A DNA stretch of 64,000 nucleotides, taken from positions 310,001 through 374,000 of the forward strand of contig WKFI01000014.1 of the NCBI GenBank assembly GCA_014872875.1, written 5' to 3'. Shown piece after piece: positions 60,374 through 64,000 of the stretch. This DNA is from Paracoccaceae bacterium (lineage in GTDB: Bacteria > Pseudomonadota > Alphaproteobacteria > Rhodobacterales > Rhodobacteraceae). Numbering within the stretch: position 1 is the first letter of the stretch; each line of letters opens with the position of its first letter. A program made the position numbers and the translations under genes. Below the pieces are notes generated by a model. The model did not search any database, was not told the origin of the DNA, and saw nothing but the letters and a program-made list of their open reading frames with translations.

Positions 60374-62515
60374 TCAACTGCTGGCCTTCAACTCCAAACG
60401 ACGGGCATGCAGCACCGGCTCGGTGTAACCGGATGGCTGAATTCGCCCCTTGAACACCAGATCGCAGGCCGCCTGAAAAGCAATTCCGTCAAAGCCTGGA
60501 GCCATCGGAGAATAGACCGGGTCTCCAGCGTTCTGACCGTCGACCACCTCGGCCATCTTGCGCAGGGCTGCCATGACCTCCTGCGCGTCCACGACTTCGT
60601 GATGCAGCCAATTGGCGATGTGCTGAGCACTGATGCGGCAGGTGGCGCGGTCCTCCATCAATCCCACATCGTTGATGTCAGGCACTTTCGAACACCCGAC
60701 CCCCTGATCGACCCAACGCACCACATAGCCCAAAATCCCCTGAGCGTTGTTTTCGACTTCACGCTGGATCTGGCTGGGCGACCATTTGCGGAACTGTGCC
60801 AATGGAATGTCCAAGATACCGTCCACATGGGCCCGGCGTCCACCAGCCTTGAGTTTCGCCTGAACGGCAAACACATCCACCTTGTGGTAATGCAGCGCAT
60901 GCAGCGTTGCGGCGGTCGGGCTGGGCACCCAGGCGCAATTGGCCCCGGATTTCGGATGCTCGATCTTCTGTTCCAGCATCGCTGCCATCATGTCGGGCAT
61001 GGCCCACATGCCCTTGCCGATCTGTGCCTTGCCAGACAGACCACATTCCAGCCCCACATCCACGTTCAGGTTCTCATAGGCACCGATCCAGGCCTTGCGT
61101 TTGATGAAGTCCTTGCGCGAGAAAGGCCCCGCTTCCATCGAAGTGTGGATCTCATCGCCCGTACGATCCAGGAAACCGGTATTGATAAAGGCCACCCGGT
61201 GTTTGGCCGCGCGGATACATTCCTTGAGATTGACCGACGTCCGGCGCTCTTCATCCATGATGCCGATTTTCACCGTATGGCGCGGCAGACCAAGAATGTC
61301 TTCGACCTTGTCAAAGATGCGATCGGCAAAACCCACTTCCTCCGGCCCGTGCATCTTGGGCTTCACGACATAAACCGAGCCGTGGTCTGAGTTGCCGCCG
61401 CTGCGAGACAGATCGTGCATAGCAATCATGACGGTGATCAACGCGTCCAGCAGCCCTTCATATGCCTCGTTTCCCTCGGCGTCCAACACAGCTGGGTTGG
61501 TCATCAGGTGACCCACGTTGCGAATCCACAACAACGCGCGACCCTTGACGGTCATCGGTGACCCGTCAGGAGCATTGTAATCACGATCCGCGTTCAGGCG
61601 GCGGGTGACGGGTTTGCCACCCTTCTCGAATGTCTCCGTCAGATCTCCTTTCATGAGACCCAACCAATTGGAATAGGCCTGCACCTTGTCTTCGGCATCG
61701 ACACAGGCAACCGAGTCTTCGCAGTCCATGATGGCCGACATCGCGCTTTCCAACACCACGTCCGCCAGCCCTGCCTGATCGCGGGCGCCGATGGGGTGGG
61801 CCCGGTCAAAGACCAGTTCCACATGCAGGCCATTGTTACGCAGCAGTACCGCGTCGGGCGCCTTGGGATTACCGCGATAACCCACGAATTTCTCGGGCTG
61901 CATCAGCGGTTGATCGTCGATCAGCAATACACCGTCATGAACATGGTAGCGGCGCACATCCGCGTGGGAGGTCCCGGTGATCGGGAACGCTTCATCCAGA
62001 AACACCCGCGACCGAGCTACGACGCGTGATCCACGACCCCGGTCATAGCCGCCTGCCGGCGGTGTCGAGCCCAGCGCATCAGTGCCATAGAACCCATCAT
62101 AGAGGCTGCCCCACCGCGCATTTGCCGCATTCAGCGCATAACGCGCATTGGTGATGGGCACCACCAGTTGTGGTCCGGGAACCTCTGCGATCTCGGGATC
62201 CACATTCTGGGTGTCGATTTCAAACTCGTCACCTTCGGGCAGCAGATAGCCGATGTCGGTCAGGAAAGCCTTGTATGCTTCGTGATCATGCACCTGCCCG
62301 CGCCGCGCGACATGCCAGGCGTCGATCCTTCCCTGGATCTCTTCCCGCTTGGCCAGCAGGGCCGTGTTTTCAGGACCTAACCCGTTCACCAGTTCGGACA
62401 TTCCTTTCCAGAAAGTGTCCGGCTCAACCCCGGTGCCCGGCAGAGCCTGTGTTTCGATGAAATCCGCAAGTTCGCTTGCGACCTGCAAGCCGTGTTTGGT
62501 TACCCGTTTCGTCAT
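60374..62515 (-). CDS. glcB: Malate synthase G
   Basis: GlcB condenses glyoxylate with acetyl-CoA to malate. The 713-residue length is that of isoform G. Characteristic segments are [17 protein letters not shown], the catalytic-barrel [13 protein letters not shown] and [45 protein letters not shown] and [21 protein letters not shown]. The C-terminal domain ends in [11 protein letters not shown]. The ATG at 62515 has GAGG five bases upstream. It pairs with the GlcG-like gene. A 22-bp palindrome lies 104-125 bp upstream. Confidence 0.96.
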   Translation of the reverse strand: MTKRVTKHGLQVASELADFIETQALPGTGVEPDTFWKGMSELVNGLGPENTALLAKREEIQGRIDAWHVARRGQVHDHEAYKAFLTDIGYLLPEGDEFEIDTQNVDPEIAEVPGPQLVVPITNARYALNAANARWGSLYDGFYGTDALGSTPPAGGYDRGRGSRVVARSRVFLDEAFPITGTSHADVRRYHVHDGVLLIDDQPLMQPEKFVGYRGNPKAPDAVLLRNNGLHVELVFDRAHPIGARDQAGLADVVLESAMSAIMDCEDSVACVDAEDKVQAYSNWLGLMKGDLTETFEKGGKPVTRRLNADRDYNAPDGSPMTVKGRALLWIRNVGHLMTNPAVLDAEGNEAYEGLLDALITVMIAMHDLSRSGGNSDHGSVYVVKPKMHGPEEVGFADRIFDKVEDILGLPRHTVKIGIMDEERRTSVNLKECIRAAKHRVAFINTGFLDRTGDEIHTSMEAGPFSRKDFIKRKAWIGAYENLNVDVGLECGLSGKAQIGKGMWAMPDMMAAMLEQKIEHPKSGANCAWVPSPTAATLHALHYHKVDVFAVQAKLKAGGRRAHVDGILDIPLAQFRKWSPSQIQREVENNAQGILGYVVRWVDQGVGCSKVPDINDVGLMEDRATCRISAQHIANWLHHEVVDAQEVMAALRKMAEVVDGQNAGDPVYSPMAPGFDGIAFQAACDLVFKGRIQPSGYTEPVLHARRLELKASS

Positions 62516-62618
62516 CTGGACCTCGAATGTGCACGATTGTATGCTGTCGTCTAAGTAGTGCACGAGTTTCCTATCGGCAACAAACCCTTTTTGGGGTGCT
62601 TCGGAGACGTCTGGAGAG

Positions 62619-62640
62619 TTTTTTTGCAGCTGCAGAAAAA
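62619..62640. promoter_or_regulatory. 22-bp near-perfect palindrome upstream of glcB
   Basis: The perfect core TGCAGCTGCA is flanked by T5/A5 runs, with only one mismatched pair over 22 bp. It sits between the DUF2256 gene and glcB, in promoter position for glcB. It resembles TTTGCA-type sites of acyl-CoA-responsive regulators of two-carbon metabolism, but the match is loose. Confidence 0.45.
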
Positions 62641-62646
62641 CCGACC

Positions 62647-62805
62647 TCAGCACCGGTTCTCCCGACACCTGCGGGAGCAATAGCGAACTTCCTCCCAGAC
62701 CCGTTCCCATTTCTTGCGCCATGTGAATGGGCGACCGCAGGAAGCGCAGACCTTGGACGGCAGGTCGGCCTTCTTGCGCTTGGGCTTCCGGACCGAGGTT
62801 CTCAC
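62647..62805 (-). CDS. DUF2256-family zinc-ribbon-like mini-protein
   Basis: A 52-residue protein with two Cys pairs, CASC (Cys20 and Cys23) and CSRRC (Cys43 and Cys47), around [17 protein letters not shown], the DUF2256 pattern. It probably binds a metal ion and perhaps nucleic acid. It starts with GTG at 62805, which overlaps the stop of the photolyase/cryptochrome gene by four bases (GTGA), so it is translationally coupled to it. DUF2256 genes next to photolyase-family genes are, as I recall, recurrent; the function is unknown. Confidence 0.82.
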   Translation of the reverse strand: MRTSVRKPKRKKADLPSKVCASCGRPFTWRKKWERVWEEVRYCSRRCRENRC

Positions 62806-64000
62806 AGATCCAGGCTCAGCTGGCGTCTATCGCTGGTCGCTTTTCTGCGCCGGGTCCTACCCGCGCGGCTAGCATGCTTGTCTACGATCTTTTTGGCTTG
62901 CGCCCCAAATCCATCCTTGCGCCGCACGGACCAGATCAGCGCACGTGCTTCGCGCGCCGCGCTTTCGGGGTCGATGATCGGCTGAGGGTAGATCTTGCCG
63001 ATGATCTGCCCCGCCTCGGCCCAGCGCCAAGGGTCCTGCAAATTGGCATCAGGTACGAGCTTCAGCTCCGGCACCCACTTGCGGGTAAACCGACCAAGCG
63101 GGTCCTGATCATGACCCTGTTTCACCGGGTTGTAGATACGGATGGTATTCATCCCCGTGGTGCCTGATTGCATCTGCACCTGCGGCCAGTGGATACCCGC
63201 TTCGAAATCGGTGAACTGCCGCGCCAGGTGCAGCCCGGTCTGCCGCCAGTCCAACCAGAGATGGTAGGAGGCAAACGACATCAGCATGGACCGCATCCGG
63301 AAATTCAACCATCCGGTCGCGTTCAGACAGCGCATGCAGGCATCGACAAAGGGAATGCCGGTTTCACCTTTCGCCCAGGCCTTGAGGCGATCCATATCCA
63401 CGGAGCCAGTCCGCACGTGTTCGTAGGCCGGGTGCATGCAGGCATGTTCCAGTTCGGGCTGGTCCTCCAGCTTCTGCATGAAGTGATCACGCCAGGCGAG
63501 CCGGGATTGGAACGAGCTGAGTGATTTCAGCCAATAGCCCGACCGTCCATCCCGCGAGGCAGCACTTGCGATCTGAGCAACCTCGCGCACCGAAAGCGTG
63601 CCATGCGCCAGATGCGGTGACAGGCGAGAACAGGCCGAGGCCCCGCCCAAGGGCGAGGACATTTCCTTGCGATACAACTCTCCGCGGCTGGCCAGAAAGC
63701 TGCTCAGGAGCTTCCGCGCATTGTCCCGTCCTCCGGCCTGACGGAATGCGCAATCCTCGACAAAGCCCAGCTCCGGCCAATCCTGACTGTCCGCCTGTAT
63801 TTGCTCGACGCCCTGCGGTGGGGAAACCTGCACCTGCCGCATGAACGCATTGCGCGCCTGGCTCCACCCGTTGCGCCCTTTCAAACGCCGCACCACACCC
63901 GATTGCGGCAATTCCTCCCACTGCATGCCGTTTGCAGAGGCCCACTCTGCTACTGCCTTGTCGCGGGAATAAGTAAAACCGTTCCCGGTTTCCTCGTGAC
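62802..64000 (-). CDS. Photolyase/cryptochrome-family protein (N-terminus beyond window)
   Basis: This is the C-terminal 399 codons, stop included, of a flavoprotein of the DNA photolyase/cryptochrome family; the start lies beyond 64000. The visible part begins in the Rossmann-type domain ([18 protein letters not shown]) and continues into the helical FAD domain. There, [69 protein letters not shown] and [34 protein letters not shown] are the flavin- and DNA-binding signatures. Whether it repairs pyrimidine dimers or acts as a blue-light sensor is not decidable. It is coupled to the DUF2256 gene. Confidence 0.92.
   Translation of the reverse strand, partial: HEETGNGFTYSRDKAVAEWASANGMQWEELPQSGVVRRLKGRNGWSQARNAFMRQVQVSPPQGVEQIQADSQDWPELGFVEDCAFRQAGGRDNARKLLSSFLASRGELYRKEMSSPLGGASACSRLSPHLAHGTLSVREVAQIASAASRDGRSGYWLKSLSSFQSRLAWRDHFMQKLEDQPELEHACMHPAYEHVRTGSVDMDRLKAWAKGETGIPFVDACMRCLNATGWLNFRMRSMLMSFASYHLWLDWRQTGLHLARQFTDFEAGIHWPQVQMQSGTTGMNTIRIYNPVKQGHDQDPLGRFTRKWVPELKLVPDANLQDPWRWAEAGQIIGKIYPQPIIDPESAAREARALIWSVRRKDGFGAQAKKIVDKHASRAGRTRRRKATSDRRQLSLDL

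Overview
The window reads as a chromosomal segment of an alphaproteobacterium, most likely a marine Rhodobacteraceae (Roseobacter-group) strain. The grounds are high GC content, a complex I operon carrying the extra small genes and the long NuoE tail known from Rhodobacter-type bacteria, a complete leucine-degradation cluster, Hint-domain and RTX-repeat proteins, and short dispersed GC-rich repeats. No rRNA, tRNA, CRISPR array, transposase or phage gene was recognised. It looks like ordinary core and niche metabolism rather than a genomic island.

Layout. 1-5116 (minus): first half of the nuo operon (nuoA-B-C-D-E, a 154-residue membrane protein, a DUF5337 protein, and the start of nuoF), with its promoter region at 5117-5448. 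5449-14341 (minus): leucine catabolism, with ivd, an acyl-CoA synthetase, both methylcrotonyl-CoA carboxylase subunits, HMG-CoA lyase and methylglutaconyl-CoA hydratase; an ompW gene on the opposite strand sits inside it. 14342-18799: regulatory DNA with a possible small RNA or attenuator, an EamA transporter, a Hint-domain protein, a DegT-type aminotransferase and gph. 18931-28364: glmU-glmS, a PNPOx-like protein, an FkbM methyltransferase, an AlkD-like protein, a lipoprotein, moaA, waaA and an LPS glycosyltransferase.

28491-34113 (minus): three tandem M20 amidohydrolases, an NTF2-like protein, an ArgE-type deacetylase and a small AT-richer gene of unknown function. 34116-40000: a peptide ABC transporter whose fused double ATPase diverges from its binding protein and permeases. 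40210-46036: a TsuA-like YeeE/YedE transporter, a DUF3422 protein, an RTX-repeat protein, a GltS symporter and a two-TM potassium-channel protein. 46094-51791: pntB-pntA, an ICMT-like methyltransferase, a secreted metallo-beta-lactamase-fold protein with a degenerate metal motif, and an SDR enzyme.

51839-64000: a DUF1059 protein, kynurenine-pathway kynU and kynA, a TetR regulator divergent from a two-subunit molybdenum hydroxylase, an SDR, a glutamine-amidotransferase-like hydrolase, the glcB/GlcG-like pair, and a DUF2256 mini-gene translationally coupled to a photolyase/cryptochrome gene that runs off the right edge.

The main threads are respiration (nuo, pnt), amino-acid catabolism (leucine, tryptophan, N-acyl amino acids, peptides), envelope synthesis (glmUS, waaA) and two-carbon metabolism (glcB). 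The most interesting items are the tail motif shared by NuoE and its neighbour, the AT-richer orphan gene, the degenerate MBL protein, and several unexplained dyads and hairpins.
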